64,000 nucleotides of DNA from Toxonevra muliebris (lineage: Eukaryota; Arthropoda; Insecta; Diptera; Pallopteridae): the NCBI GenBank assembly GCA_963691655.1, contig OY829326.1:117711388-117775387 (forward strand). Direction: 5' to 3'. A model generated the notes under the pieces. The model was not told the DNA's origin. It did no database searches and saw only the letters and a list, made by a program, of their open reading frames with translations. Below, piece by piece: positions 35,001-44,269 of this stretch. The translations under genes were made by a program, and so were the position numbers. Numbering within the stretch: position 1 is the first letter of the stretch; the number at the start of each line of letters is the position of its first letter.

Positions 35001-38000
35001 TCTACATCTTTTTTCGAGACAGGCGTTCATGCTTGCGCTCGAAACGAAAACTTTTATAATGAAGTAAACCACAATACGTAAAGTATGATATCACATCATA
35101 TGACGAGTGCAGAAGCGACTCATTTTAGTTTTTTAAAAAGAAAGCTGGTCCTTTGTGCTACAAAAACTTAACAGGACAACATTTGTAAACCCAGCAAGAC
35201 GAACGCCTCGCGTAGCCAAAAGCAGAATCACTTACGGTGCGGTGCAGTGCTGTGCATTTTACAATTTTTGCTAAGCTTCTGCATTGCTGTGCTGTGCAGC
35301 GGTTCCGTGTTGCTTCGTATGTATCTATAATTTCTAAAGCAAATGTAAAAAAACAGCACCGCGTCGCAATTGATTCTGAATTTAAGTACAATTTTCAACA
35401 GCTGATGAGCTAAACAGCTGATATGTATGTGTGCACATTTTTGTGGATTCTACTTCGTTTCTTTTTTCGAATTATTTTGTCTTTTGATCGAATTTTTTTA
35501 TTTGCTGTCCGAAATCTCTTATTAACTATTTTATACTCAAAAAACTTAACGAACAGACCTATTATCTGCAAACATATTTCCAATTTCCATCTACATTTAA
35601 ATCAATAAAGTTTCATTTAGGAATACTTACTTTTATTTGTTCCTTTGGTATGGTCCTATTTTTATTATAATCTATAAATATTAGTGGTGAACTAGTTGCT
35701 TCAAGAGCATTACTAATGCTGCAATCTATGCTGAATGAATCACCTATTCCAACTTCAATTTCCTTGGGTACCGTATCTGAGTAAAAAAGAAAAGGAAGAA
35801 ATATTGAACATAACATTTTATTTAATATGTTTAATAATTTATGTGCATATACTTAAATATATGCATACTGATAAACAGTTTTGCATATTAATAAGTTGAA
35901 ACAACAATTCATAATATGAAAAATAAATGCGCAATTTACAAACAAAAACAGAGTATGTCACAAAATTAAACTACTACTACTACGACTATTATTCCACAAC
36001 AGCCCATGATTGCCTCGAAACCGACCCTCAGCTTCAGCGAATACCGCTAAACGGGTACGTAAATAAACAAAATTGCCGAATTTTGAGCAAGGAAAATCTG
36101 CAGATCTTAGAGAATCCATTGCAACTGCAAAGAGTGACGGTTTGTTGCGGTTTACACGCCGAAGGCATCATCGACCCGTACTCATCGAAAGTGAGATCGG
36201 CGTCAACGTTACGGCACACTATTTTGTAATACTGGAAGGTTGGTTTCTGCCTAATATTGCTACCCACGATCTGGAGAATCATTGGTTTCAACAGGACGGC
36301 GCTACGTGCCATACAACATGTCAAACAAATGACGCATTGAAGCAAATGTTCGATGTTTGCGTTTTATCGAAAAATGTAAATGTCGTGCGATGTGACACCG
36401 CTAGATTATTTGCTTTGGGACTACATAAAGGCACTAGCCTATGCTATATTTAAGTAATAATTGAGTACCTGGAGGACAATATTGCATGCGTTATTGGCAA
36501 AATACTGTCCAATGTTTTTGAGCGGGTAATGAAAAACCGGACTGATCGGTTGGCCTCTTTCCTAAGATAGGATTCCTTACTTTTAAAAACATTTTTAGCG
36601 AGAGTAAATCGAAAATTTTGCAAGGAAAATCGCGTTGTTAATGCACTAGATACGAAACTAATAAGAAACGAGGTTATGCTTTTGTTAGTGTTTAGCGAAT
36701 GACAAAAAAGATTCAGAAAATAGAAAGAGAAAGAGTGCAAAATCTTCAACAACAACGGTCACGTGAAAAATCGCGTTTTCGTTGCACTCTCACAAAACTA
36801 GTAAAAAACGAAGTTATGCAGTTGTTATTCGGCTACATACAGTCAACCATAGAGTCTACTTCTCGCAAATTTGAATCTCATGTGCTTTATTGAGAGAGCC
36901 GACCAAGTCGCCTCTGCTTGATTGCATATAGCGGAATTTTCCTTTCTTGTGTTGTATACTTATACTACGTAGTGTTAGTGCCGATAAGTGTAGAGAGTAC
37001 CAACAGGAGAAAAGCAAGAACCAAATAGAGAAAAGAAGACTGCAAAAACTCCAACAGAATTTGTTATAAATGTTTTCTAATAATTTTCAAATATAAATTC
37101 GAAAATTAAAATGGTGGATATGATATTTTATGTTTCTTTTTTTAAACATCACTGTTAAAGTATTCTTGATAAAATATTATGGGGGCGTCAACGACTTTTG
37201 CGACGCATTTTGTGATTTTATTGTATTGTTGTTTTATATTTTCATTCAGACAATCATTCGAAAAATATGTAGGATGTAGATTGTTAAATGTGGTGCATAT
37301 GGTGGTTACGAACTTGACTGATTGTTATAGGGAAGCAGGAGTCAAAACTATAAAGCTAGTAGAAAAAACCTTAAAGTAAAAAATATAGAGCAATATTATT
37401 CTTAAAACAACATCGAATAAGCTAAAAAATTCATTCATCATTTCTATTCAGTGAAGATATTTGCAAATTGCGAAGAATTCTTTTTTTATTGACCACTTAC
37501 GGAAAGCCTAATGATATTATCTAGATAAATGTGGTCACCATAGCTCAGTGGCTAGTGTGGTCGGCTAAGCAGGCAGTCCGGATTCAATGCTCGACACAGT
37601 TAATGAATCAAAATAGAAATAAAAATTTTTCCACACGCCACCATCTATTAGCTGGCAATGGCAAACCTTTACTTCGCCGTTTGGATTCGGCATAAAACTG
37701 TAGGTTCCTTCCATTCATGTAAAAATATAATTTACACAACATGAATAAATGGGAAAAGCTCGGTCTAGGTCCATTGTACGCTGTTGTGCTAGTGATATCT
37801 GTCAAAAACACATACGCTTTCAATTGCATATGCCTAGGGCTGTGCAGTTTCTGACAATTAAGAATTTTTTTCTTCATCCGGATCTGGCAACAGATTACGC
37901 CAACAAAGACGTATGCTATCAACGAATTTCACTAGAATTTTTGTGTATCGTATTGACCTTGTGAAAAAGATAACAAAATTATATTTAAATTTTTCAAATT

Positions 38001-41000
38001 TGTTATTGCAAAAACGCAAAATCATAATATTAATTAAATAAAGAATTACATTCAAACACATATTTTTTTATTATCAAACTTAGTGAAAACAAAATTTGCC
38101 GCTTGAAATTTCGCCCACCATAAAACGGCATGGTGCCAAACTATTGTAGAAAAAATTATAAAATAGTTTCGTTTTAGCAATCTTTGACAACTAAGTGCCT
38201 TTAGTTATATTGGTGCTCGGTGTTCGACGAACATAAAACATTTTCTCCCGTGCTCGGTCAAGGTGGTTACATTCAGCTCGTTGCAGAGTTGTTTTTTGTC
38301 AAAATATACTCGTTTGCTTAATACTATTTTGTATGAAATGATACTGTTTTGTAATATTACTCATTGCCACCCTGAATATCCGGCGTGCTTGGTGTACAAT
38401 ACACCGAGCACATCGTGTTCGGTGTGAGTAAAGACTCTCTTTTTGTGTTCGGTCCAACAACAATTTCATGGTGTTCGTCGAGCATACGGGCAATATAACC
38501 ACAGCCTAAAAAACTTATTTTTTTACATACCATTTAGCTTTTTGCACCAGCGTTGTATTTTTTTGTGAGAATTCATAAAGTAGATGACTGTACCTGCCTA
38601 TGAACAAGGCTTTTTACATTGGCAACTTTAATCTCAGTACTCTCAATGTCATCTCCATTGCTGTCGTATTTTATTGGGTAAAAAATATAACAATAACCAA
38701 ACTATATTTTGGGGGGAAAAGGCGGGTTGCTGCCTAAAAACTAAAAAAAAAAAAAATATAGTGAAAACCGGTAACCAGTTAATGTGATATTTATGAATTC
38801 TTGCACGAAGTGACCCAAACCAAATCCACATTCGATGACTATATGTTTCAAAAAGTTCCTAAGACCGTTTAATCATTTGTTCACTGCTCAGCTTACGTGG
38901 AGCGCATTTTTTTGATACATACAAAACTCCGAAACCAACTATGGTTAACACCTTCTTAGCTTTATCATAAACTAGGGATCCAATCAAAATCAAAACGATT
39001 TTTGGGGCATAAACAGCTAATATATTAATGAGTATTATCATTTCTGAGGTTTTAATTGGGTAAAAAAAATGTCCGTAGATTTTTAGACGTCAGTAAATTT
39101 TTTTCTTTGCATACATAAAAAGTGACAGCATCAACCTCCTCGCATGAGTGTTGGTGATCGACTGATCTTCTGTTGTGTAAATTAACTTTGTATACCTTTG
39201 AAAGCTCAAAAGCTTTTTTACTTGCAAATATATCATTTGGGTACCGTTGCTTTATAGCAGTATAGTAAAATATTGTGAAGTAGATGAGAATTACAAGACA
39301 ATACCTTCCCACTGAATCGTATTATTGAAAGGATCTACCACTACTGTTCTATAAACTTGTTGCTATTCTTCTTTGAAACCTTAGTACAAATTGGTCAGGG
39401 TTTTCTGGCATCGTGAAACGATCGTCTGATCTGTTTGTTCTATAAATTTTTTTATTTTTCTGGCATATAATATGTTGGTATAAATAAAAATAAAATTCAA
39501 CATATACCACTAAATAACAAAAGTAATTTTATTCATTTACAATATTACTCACTTTGTAAAATGCGCTGGAAAAATGTTTTATTTGTCAATAATTCAAAAT
39601 GTTGATCAAAATTTTAGAAATTAAACTACTTTCTTATATTTCTACCATGGTGTTAAACAGAAAGCCAGCGTTGCGAAAGCATCACACAAGTAACAATAAC
39701 TACGATGGGAATGATATTTTTAACTTTACTTCACTATAGCTAAAAGCGGGAAAGAAAAAGAATTAAATGGCCTGCGGCCAAAAAGTGTCTTTTTCCCAAA
39801 TGAGTTTTATTTTTGATTCTTTAAAATCACGCTGACATTCTGCGGCTTTTAGATTTTAAAAATAGAGATTACTTTTTCCAAAATAATTATTCAAAAATCA
39901 CATTTCGGCAAGTGCGGAATAGGGAAATGCAAACGTTCTTTTGCTCTCCTGTAAAATTTTGAAATTGTTGGATATCACGTTTTGACCGAAAGCCCTTCAA
40001 TTCCATCTTCTTTTGCTGTGGATCGTGGAAATACTTACGGACATCAAAGTTTTAGCTCATGCCTTAAGCCAACAATCATATGAAAATATTGCGAGAATAT
40101 TGGAGCTACTTTAGGCAAGTGATAACTCAGGTGAATACCAGTTGTTCCCTGTTATAACTCCAATAAATTTCGGGGTACCACCGATGAATTCTAGGCACTA
40201 CTAGGTCTGCAATCAACCAGAAGCTCTTTCAGTTATCTTCTCCTACTTGGACAAGACTCGTAAAAGAGGGTTGGAATCTCAGACTCGGACGGGCTCTTTC
40301 ACCATCGTTGTCAATAATGCAAAATTCTGGTCGACTCTCCCAAACGGCTGGCCACAGCACAGTCAAACCTTCGTGGGCCACCGAGAATAATTTACATATC
40401 AACAACAGCGTCATCATCGATATAAATTGTAAGTATCAACTAAGTCAATAAATAACTTAATCTAAGAAAAAACGAGTTATTGTTTGCAACCAAACTTGGA
40501 ACTTTGACTGAGCATTCCCCACTACAATATGTACATACGTCATCAAAAAATTTGGCATAATCTATATTAAATTTAAAACTTCATACTTATTTCTTATGAA
40601 ATGTAAAAATTTAAAATGTTAGTTTTTTTTTTTTTGGGCTTTCACGCTGCTTCCTTCTTTTTCTTTTTTCTCATAGTTCCATGTTTTCATATTAAATTTC
40701 AACATAATTCTCGTAGCTTAGCTTATTTAGCAGATAAAACAGCGTGTGTAAACACAATATAAACATTGTGTAGAACAACAACAACAACAATGCAGAGAGC
40801 GGAGTGGAGTGAAAGAAAAACTTACAAATAAAAGAGAGAGGAAAAAAAAGAGTTGCCATGAATACGATCTCTTCTTACAATATCAACAAAACAACAGTAT
40901 GCACTCGCATAATAAGTCAAGTGCCAAAAGATCATAATATAATTATTATGAATTATTAAAAAATTCCATAGAATTTTGAAATTGTATCCTTTCTTTTAAC

Positions 41001-41534
41001 TCGAACAAAGAACTAAGAATAAAAAGAAAAAAAATGTAACATTGACTATTACCATTGTCGTCGAGCAAACATTAAATGTATATATTGTGTGTTCATGGTG
41101 TTTCTCCCAAAAGTATACCATATATCGGACAAACGCGGACGATGGATAGACGATGGACAGACAGACGATACTAACAAGTCCATGCTGACTCCAAGCAAAC
41201 AAATAAAAAAAAAAAAATACAAAAAAAACTTACTTTTCTTTATAAAATATTCTTTTTACTACAATTGTATTATTACCTCGTATTATTATTTGTTATTTTT
41301 GTTATTCATATAAATGAAATAAGTAAACAATATATACAAGAAAAGTGTTGTAGTGTATGTACGTGTTTCTGTTCAACAAATGATGACGTTTGTCGTTGAC
41401 ATCGTTTGATTGTTTGTATGTACGTACATAAGTGCCTATGGTGCTTAGTGTCCAATTGAAACTTACCGCCAGGAGACGCCGTTCTTGCTGTCGGAAAAAG
41501 TTGTATGATAACCACTACTGTGACTATTCGCCAA
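19658..41534 (-). CDS. dome: Domeless-like JAK/STAT cytokine receptor, 12 exons, 5' end missing
   Basis: Class I cytokine receptor of the plasma membrane; in flies Domeless binds Unpaired ligands and signals through Hopscotch (JAK) and Stat92E. Exons, in order: 41534-41467, 35776-35631, 32491-32377, 27918-27791, 25836-25659, 25589-25130, 25035-24756, 24681-24213, 24145-24034, 21533-21355, 21278-20137, 20014-19658. All have GT donors and AG acceptors, and the phases join without a stop, giving about 1210 residues (fly Domeless is near 1280). Order of parts: hydrophobic signal core, Ig-like segment, four-cysteine cytokine-binding module, several FN3 domains, a membrane helix near residue 870 (20800-20733), then about 315 cytoplasmic residues. 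The start codon is absent: the first exon seen begins at an acceptor with an in-frame TAA just upstream. Identification rests on domain order, the TM plus tail, and the C-terminal YVTQ. An unrelated gp130-like receptor is unlikely in a fly. Confidence 0.88.
20137..21278 (-). CDS. dome: dome exon, last FN3, membrane helix, most of cytoplasmic tail
   Basis: 1142 bases, phases 1 to 0, donor ATGAGG|gtacga. It begins with the last FN3 (PSSPYNITL), then a spacer, then a single membrane helix VAVILVIFFAILIS at about 20800-20733. Right after the helix come basic residues and KWNEWTIGVEIPSGL, positioned like the Box1 region that binds JAK in cytokine receptors (inference). The rest is a Ser/Asn/Gln-rich low-complexity tail with scattered tyrosines. 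This is the best single piece of evidence for dome. Confidence 0.92.
21355..21533 (-). CDS. dome: dome exon, second half of that FN3
   Basis: 179 bases, phases 2 to 1, acceptor ttaacag and donor CCA|gtgagt. It contains YTNYTVYITAHT, a strong FN3 F-strand signature, followed by a Ser/Glu-rich G-strand region. The preceding 2.5 kb intron holds a TIR element and a degenerate minisatellite. Confidence 0.85.
22144..22777. mobile_element. MITE with CCCAGCGGT termini in a dome intron
   Basis: Left end CCCAGCGGTAAATGGAAGCA and right end (reverse) CCCAGCGGTTTTTCAGACAA. Both halves carry AGTGCTTG-type subterminal repeats (AAGCACTT many times). About 634 bp, no transposase. hAT-like by look of the ends, but no clear 8-bp target duplication was found. 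Confidence 0.65.
23423..23760. repeat. Degenerate minisatellite, TCTGAATTTTGGT-like units
   Basis: About 25 variants of a 12-14 base unit such as TCTGAATTTTGGT, TTTGAATTTTGG, TCAGAATTTAG follow each other. Decayed tandem array in a dome intron. Confidence 0.7.
24034..24145 (-). CDS. dome: dome exon, short FN3 half
   Basis: 112 bases, phases 1 to 2. It encodes the first half of an FN3 domain, APSKPRNLKF to a Trp-Asp-Pro-Pro turn. Donor ATATG|gtaaat. The exon is too short to stand out as an ORF, but frame and domain continuity support it. Confidence 0.84.
24213..24681 (-). CDS. dome: dome exon, FN3 domains
   Basis: 469 bases, phases 0 to 1, acceptor tttttcacag. It completes one FN3 and encodes most of another, with the Trp of IDVKWSIDG and a late YSNYSIEVIVYS typical of FN3 strands F and G. 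The 74-base intron before it holds an AT dinucleotide run and a T tract. Confidence 0.88.
24756..25035 (-). CDS. dome: dome exon, mid-ectodomain FN3
   Basis: 280 bases, phases 2 to 0. It finishes one FN3 and opens another (YYPTNVAVYHNYTYTLSWKA) with the typical tryptophan. Several sequons (NNS, NSS, NYT) indicate a glycosylated ectodomain. Donor AAG|gtaata. Confidence 0.86.
25130..25589 (-). CDS. dome: dome exon, second FN3 of binding module and start of next FN3
   Basis: 460 bases, phases 1 to 2, donor AT|gtaagc. It encodes a full FN3 domain (IPRKLEIKKL onward) with paired cysteines, and near its end CEWNEEY, at the place where class I receptors usually carry WSXWS; the canonical motif is absent. 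The next FN3-like domain begins at SPDFPPKTAV. Confidence 0.88.
25659..25836 (-). CDS. dome: dome exon, cytokine-binding module part 2
   Basis: 178 bases, phases 0 to 1. It supplies the third and fourth cysteines (VNTSC and NSSC) of the module, with N-glycosylation sequons at NTS, NSS and NFS. The donor taken is ATTT|gtaaat, which makes the split codon T|CT (Ser) and keeps the frame into the next exon. Confidence 0.83.
25883..27309. mobile_element. Possible TIR element spanning most of a dome intron
   Basis: Left end GGGATGCCGATCCTG and right end (reverse) GGGATGCCAATCTCG, only about 15 bp. A LINE fragment lies within. The same GGGATGCC motif occurs elsewhere (30766, 33616), so chance pairing is possible. 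Confidence 0.3.
26190..26520 (+). pseudogene. LINE RNase H / zinc-knuckle C-terminal fragment
   Basis: An open stretch of 104 codons reads LVGLYTGHFSLAKHLHMIGL, FCAPRGLEEECEETADHFL, SVCPAF and ends QDLLRFIKD. This is the C-terminus of Jockey/I-like ORF2 proteins, with the Cys...His...Cys pattern partly kept. It lies in a dome intron, antisense to the gene. 5'-truncated as LINE copies usually are. Confidence 0.85.
27791..27918 (-). CDS. dome: dome exon, cytokine-binding module part 1
   Basis: 128 bases, phases 1 to 0. It starts the first FN3-like domain (TPPSNVTDLKC) and carries two cysteines about ten residues apart (LKC...VNC), the first disulfide pair of class I cytokine receptors. Donor gat|gtaagt. 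Confidence 0.87.
28110..28860 (+). pseudogene. LINE 3' fragment with RNase H, C-terminus and 3' tail
   Basis: Reads IPGHSDIPGNCKADELARLG (RNase H block), then after frameshifts ITGHCLIGRHASKLGLPSND and a Cys-rich EEEEE segment, then a tail CACTCTAACCTAAAC. It continues to the 3' end of the element. Located in a dome intron, antisense. Confidence 0.85.
29819..30560 (+). mobile_element. TIR element family T, partial copy
   Basis: Begins GGGGAAACTGGGGTATTGTG after TA. About 740 bp match 49435-50174 in inverse orientation, including TTTTGCATGAAGTTTGCATT and TTCGCGGAACCATAAGCC blocks. The far TIR is missing. In a dome intron. Confidence 0.8.
30770..31000 (+). repeat. Dispersed repeat R, copy 2
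   Basis: Shares with 5370-5660 the order CGGCACAAACACGACG-like, 'acacatgagagg', CTCTCTGCTTAATTGTATGT and 'cgtttctta.tagtttcg'. Abuts DD37E copy A. Confidence 0.6.
31064..32346 (+). mobile_element. DD37E-type Tc1/mariner-superfamily element, copy A (nearly full)
   Basis: Ends AACAGTCAGGTTGAAAAAAT (left) and AGGAGTGAGATCGAAAAAAT (right, reverse), with TA at 31062-31063 and 32347-32348. 1283 bp. It sits in a dome intron, on the strand opposite to dome, and ends about 30 bases from the donor of the exon 32491-32377. Confidence 0.88.
31206..32105 (+). pseudogene. DD37E transposase, copy A, triad intact but C-terminus frameshifted
   Basis: 299 codons. Helix-turn-helix near residues 20-50 (SYKKLAKELKVCRQTF). 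First Asp in CIMDDETYVLADF (about 145), second in WPDLASCHYGKK (about 240), Glu in PELRPVERYC; counting from the second Asp to that Glu leaves 37 residues between, the DD37E signature. Compared with copy B it lacks three residues after FQENLTID and three (WAL) before the KKLKEH block. After KGAPKYRRF it stops, but the next frame goes on sensibly (EDFKRRWANCSKKV...LMEGL), so it is shifted by one base. Probably inactive; close to intact. Confidence 0.88.
32377..32491 (-). CDS. dome: dome exon, second half of Ig-like segment
   Basis: 115 bases, phases 0 to 1, acceptor tttttcag and donor G|gtaagt. The YQC in the middle pairs logically with the SIDC cysteine of the previous exon, as in Ig domains. 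A DD37E transposon ends at 32346, about 30 bases downstream of this exon's donor. Confidence 0.85.
33751..33872 (+). mobile_element. TTAA MITE family 1, short copy
   Basis: ATAACCCATCAAGGACGAGC at left (TTAA mutated to ATAA) and CTAGGCATTACTGGGTTAA at right. The inner GCCATATGGCACCGCTAGGC matches 55976-56107 in reverse. Confidence 0.75.
33971..34547. mobile_element. MITE with GTGGAGGGCCAAT termini in a dome intron
   Basis: Left GTGGAGGGCCAATAAACGCG and right (reverse) GTGGAGGGCCAATGAACGCG, both next to TA. 577 bp, locally GC-rich at the ends. No transposase. Confidence 0.82.
34889..35045. repeat. Foldback element related to the TIR element at 12258
   Basis: The left arm begins TGGCTGTTCACACGGGCGCA and carries GGTAGAAAAAATAGGTAGT; the right arm is its inverse (ACTACCTATTTTTTCTAC, then GCGTTCATGCTTGCGCTCG). 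Arms of about 70 bp. Its terminus matches that of 12258-12775. Confidence 0.7.
35631..35776 (-). CDS. dome: dome exon, first half of Ig-like N-terminal segment
   Basis: 146 bases, acceptor ttactcag, donor aaa|gtaagt, phases 1 to 0. The peptide contains the GDSFSIDC pattern expected around the first cysteine of an Ig-like fold. Joined to the signal-peptide exon, the split codon is G|AT (Asp), giving a mature start near SPGDTVPKE. Confidence 0.85.
35985..36570 (+). pseudogene. DDE transposase fossil, copy 2
   Basis: Broken frames show VTVCCGLHAEGII, IGVNVT, NHWFQQDGATCHTTCQT (second catalytic Asp present), then CDVTPLDYLLWDYIKALAYA and LEDNIACVIGKILSNVFERV. Same family as 13680-14120, many stops and shifts. 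Antisense in a dome intron. Confidence 0.85.
36630..37060 (-). repeat. Dispersed repeat R, copy 3, with internal duplication
   Basis: 36880-37060 is the reverse counterpart of 5394-5600. To its left a block is duplicated: 36630-36695 and 36766-36832 both read 'aaaatcgcgtt...gcact...aaacta.taa.aaacga.gttatgc.ttgtta'. Confidence 0.6.
37533..37800 (+). mobile_element. tRNA-derived SINE, family 2, copy 1
   Basis: A box TAGCTCAGTGG at 37541-37551 and a decayed B box GGATTCAATGC at 37580-37590, followed by a body containing AAACTGTAGGTTCCTTCCAT and GCTCGGTCTAGGTCCATTGT. In a dome intron, opposite strand. Confidence 0.75.
38197..38510 (+). mobile_element. MITE family M, copy 1
   Basis: About 300 bp, over 90% like 62011-62300. 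Terminal part TTATATTGGTGCTCGGTGTT is repeated inversely at the right end (CGAGCATACGGGCAATATAA). Inner copies of GTGTTCG and CACCGAGCA. In a dome intron. Confidence 0.82.
41467..41534 (-). CDS. dome: dome exon with signal-peptide core (first one found)
   Basis: 68 bases, entered in phase 2 at an acceptor with a T-rich tract and left in phase 1 at GGCG|gtaagt. It encodes a run of valines and isoleucines (VTVVVIIQLF) followed by small residues (TARTAS), the pattern of a signal peptide and its cleavage region. No methionine precedes it in frame before a TAA in the intron, so translation must start in an exon further right. That exon was not located between here and base 64000. Confidence 0.75.
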
Positions 41535-42164
41535 CTGAAAATAAATTATGAGGAAAAAATTAATTGTGTTTATTGTATACATAAGTATTAGTAACTACAT
41601 ACACATACATACATACATACATACATATACATATGTTTGCAATAAATGCATTTGAAATTGTATCTCAAGGAATAAATATAAAATAAACAAACAACAAAAC
41701 CGTATTTATACTTATTTTTAGCCAAAAGCTTAGGAACATGTATAGTTACAAACCATACACTTACAAAAATGTATACATATATTTGTTGCATCCCAGTTGA
41801 TAAGGTTTTGTTTACCCCACAGAGGAGTAATAAATAATTACTTCCTTAATACTTTCGGTGGCCTTAATAAGGGGCAATAAATAAATTAAATACACAAAAA
41901 AAAAAATAAAAAAAAAAACCTAGAGCATTATATTTTTTTTGAAAACAAGTTTTAAAACTATAAAACAGTTTAAACAAACACGAACACATCTTAAAAAGGG
42001 GAAAACAAGAAAATCACAAATATAGCCTTTGTGATGTAAAAAAAATTCTAAAACTTAAATAAAATAATTGAATTTTCATAAACTAACAAAATTGAAAAAA
42101 AGTCTTTAAATTAATGAAACGAAATTAGGGCAATATTTTAAGGTTGATGAATGTTCCGTGACTA
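41535..42164. other. Upstream of first recognised dome exon
   Basis: Should be dome intron, since the start exon is further right. Contains an ACAT tetranucleotide microsatellite at 41604-41632 and long A runs near 41895-41920. Confidence 0.4.
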
Positions 42165-42660
42165 GGGTAGCCAGATATTTGAACCGCGAAATCAGTACAT
42201 TAGACGTTGTGAATCAGTGGAAATCAGTACAGTTTTTATGCTTTTATTATCTAGTAATTTCAATGTAATATAGTGATATAAACGTCCTGCAACTTTATCT
42301 CCGATGTTGATTACGTATCAGTTTCCATATTTAGAGAATTGTAAGAGCTGAGGACAATAATCATATGCAATTAATGACAAATTCATTGCACTCATTAAAA
42401 AACTTCCGTTAATCGACTTTTCTTCAAGTAATAGCAGCAACGCGTATGCCTTTTATTTTGTGAATAATCAGAAAAAGAAATAAACAGGATGAGACTGTCT
42501 GCAAAAACGATTTTAAGACCGTTAATCTTAAGAATTTGAGAAAATCAGAACAAAATACAAAAATCAGTACATTTTCGTACTGATTTCGAGATTTAAAAAA
42601 ATCAGTATTTAAAACAAAAAACAGGACATGTACTGATCAAATCAATACGTCTGGCTACCC
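42165..42660. mobile_element. MITE family G, full copy
   Basis: Left GGGTAGCCAGATATTTGAAC and right (reverse) GGGTAGCCAGACGTATTGAT with TA on both sides; 496 bp. Interior has repeated AAATCAGTACA words. Partial relative at 50595-51040. Confidence 0.82.
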
Positions 42661-43109
42661 TATTCGAGACTGAAAACAACAACATCATTTGATTGGCAAG
42701 CAAAAGTGACTGAAATTCCGAGTTTAAAAAAAGGTTATTAGTACGTCTCGTATTTTCAAAAAAAAAATCAGGGAAATACAGAACTGTTTCCGAATCAATA
42801 AACGAGATCTTAGATTTGAAAATGTATTTTAGAAAAATTCAAATGCATTTCAAAATATTTCGGGTTTCTTCAGAAAATTTAAATTTTACTAAAGCACATT
42901 TGCAAAGTTTTGGAAATATTGGGTCTTATAAAAAGTATTTTCGGTTTTTGTCACAAGATGGTGTAAATGGCCATACATCTGGCATCACTGATCCAATAGG
43001 TTTGAAAGGTGACATTTCAGGCTACATTTTTTGCGAAGATAGTTTTGTAGTTTGTCATTCGTGTAAAAAGTTACATTGATTTGAAAATATGTGAAATTTT
43101 TTAAGAAAT

Positions 43110-44030
43110 ACGCTACGTGATGATTTTTTACTATAAAAAAGGTAAAAACGCTGGAAAAACAAGCCGGTTTACGGTGAGGATGCTTTAGCAGAAAGTACCG
43201 TTCAACTTTTTTGCTTTGCTCGATTCCTTTTTGGAAATTTCAATGTCAAAAAAGCACCTAGCTCTGGCCGGCCAGTCACTGAAAAAGCCGATGAAATTTT
43301 ACAACTGGTGGAGCAAGACCGGCACGCAAGCTGTCAGCAGATAGCGGTGGCACTAATCATTAACAAATAAATTTGATTGACCGAATTACCACCACTAAAA
43401 CGTAACGAAATCGAATAATTTTTGAGACAAAACATTACGGGCGATGAAAAATGCATTGAATACGAAAATATTAAGCGATAAAAATCATGGTTAATGGCCG
43501 GTAACCCTCCACAAACGACTTCAAAGCCTGGATTGACGGCAAACAAGGTTATGTTGAGTGTTTGGAAATTGTCTATTATGAGCTGCTACAATGTGCCAAA
43601 CAGTCAACTCTGATCTCTACCGCTCACAATACGACCGTTTGAACGAAGCCACGTTTGAGCGAGCGGCCAGAATTGGTCAATAGAAAAAGTTTTGTGTTCC
43701 ACCATGATAATGCCAAGCTACACACATCTTTGATAGCCCGCCAAAAATCAACTGCGCTTGGCTGGGAAGTTTTGATGTGCCCACCGTTTAGCCCGTTTGA
43801 CTACCATTTGTTTCGGTCTTTGCAAAACTCTCTTGAAGGAAAAAAATTTGCCGACAGAAAGGCTGCCGAAAATCACTTGGCCAAGTTTTCGCCGATAAAC
43901 CACAGAAGTTTTACACCGATGGAATTATGAAGCTACCGAAAAAATGGCACAGCATCATAGATAATAATGGCCAATATGTACTTGATTAAAATTGATTTTT
44001 AATAAAGAAAATTTTTGTTCAAACATTGTC
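43110..44030 (+). pseudogene. Mariner transposase fossil 2
   Basis: N-terminal part in broken frame: FGNFNVKKAPSSGRPVTEKA and ILQLVEQDRHASCQQIA, the second helix-turn-helix of mariner. C-terminal part 43655-43930: FVFHHDNAKLHTS (second catalytic Asp) and PPFSPFDYHLFRSLQNSLEG (third Asp). Much of the middle with the first Asp is degraded. A different mariner subfamily from 1461-2012. Confidence 0.88.
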
Positions 44031-44269
44031 AATGTCAAAAAACAGAAAATACTTTTTATATGACAAAATACATTTGGAATTCTCTAAAGTACAAATAAAA
44101 TATTCTAAAGTACATTTGAAATTTTCTATTCTCTATTTTCATTTGACTATTCTTAAGTACAATTGGAATATACGACAACAATTTTGAATAGTCCGACATT
44201 AAATTAAAAGATTCTGAAGTACAAATGGAATATTCTGAAAACAATTTGAAATTTTTTCTTTAAACAGGA

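Larger units (their letters stand above)
32492..35630 (-). other. dome intron with several MITEs and simple repeats
   Basis: Contains a CA microsatellite near 32846-32866, TTAA MITE copy (33751-33872), a TIR element (33971-34547) and a foldback (34889-35045). No coding exon recognised. Confidence 0.6.
35777..41466 (-). other. dome intron, 5.7 kb, transposon-rich
   Basis: Holds a transposase fossil (35985-36570), repeat R copy 3, a SINE (37533-37800) and a MITE (38197-38510). 38520-41460 is AT-rich with nothing firm; a GC-richer patch is at 40230-40350. Confidence 0.6.

Noticed and set aside
35158..35391. Cys/Arg-rich minus ORF
   Set aside because: Arises from a GTGC/TGCT-rich patch, no family match and no start context.
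41604..41632. ACAT repeats as a CRISPR-like or structured array
   Set aside because: Plain tetranucleotide microsatellite in a eukaryotic genome.
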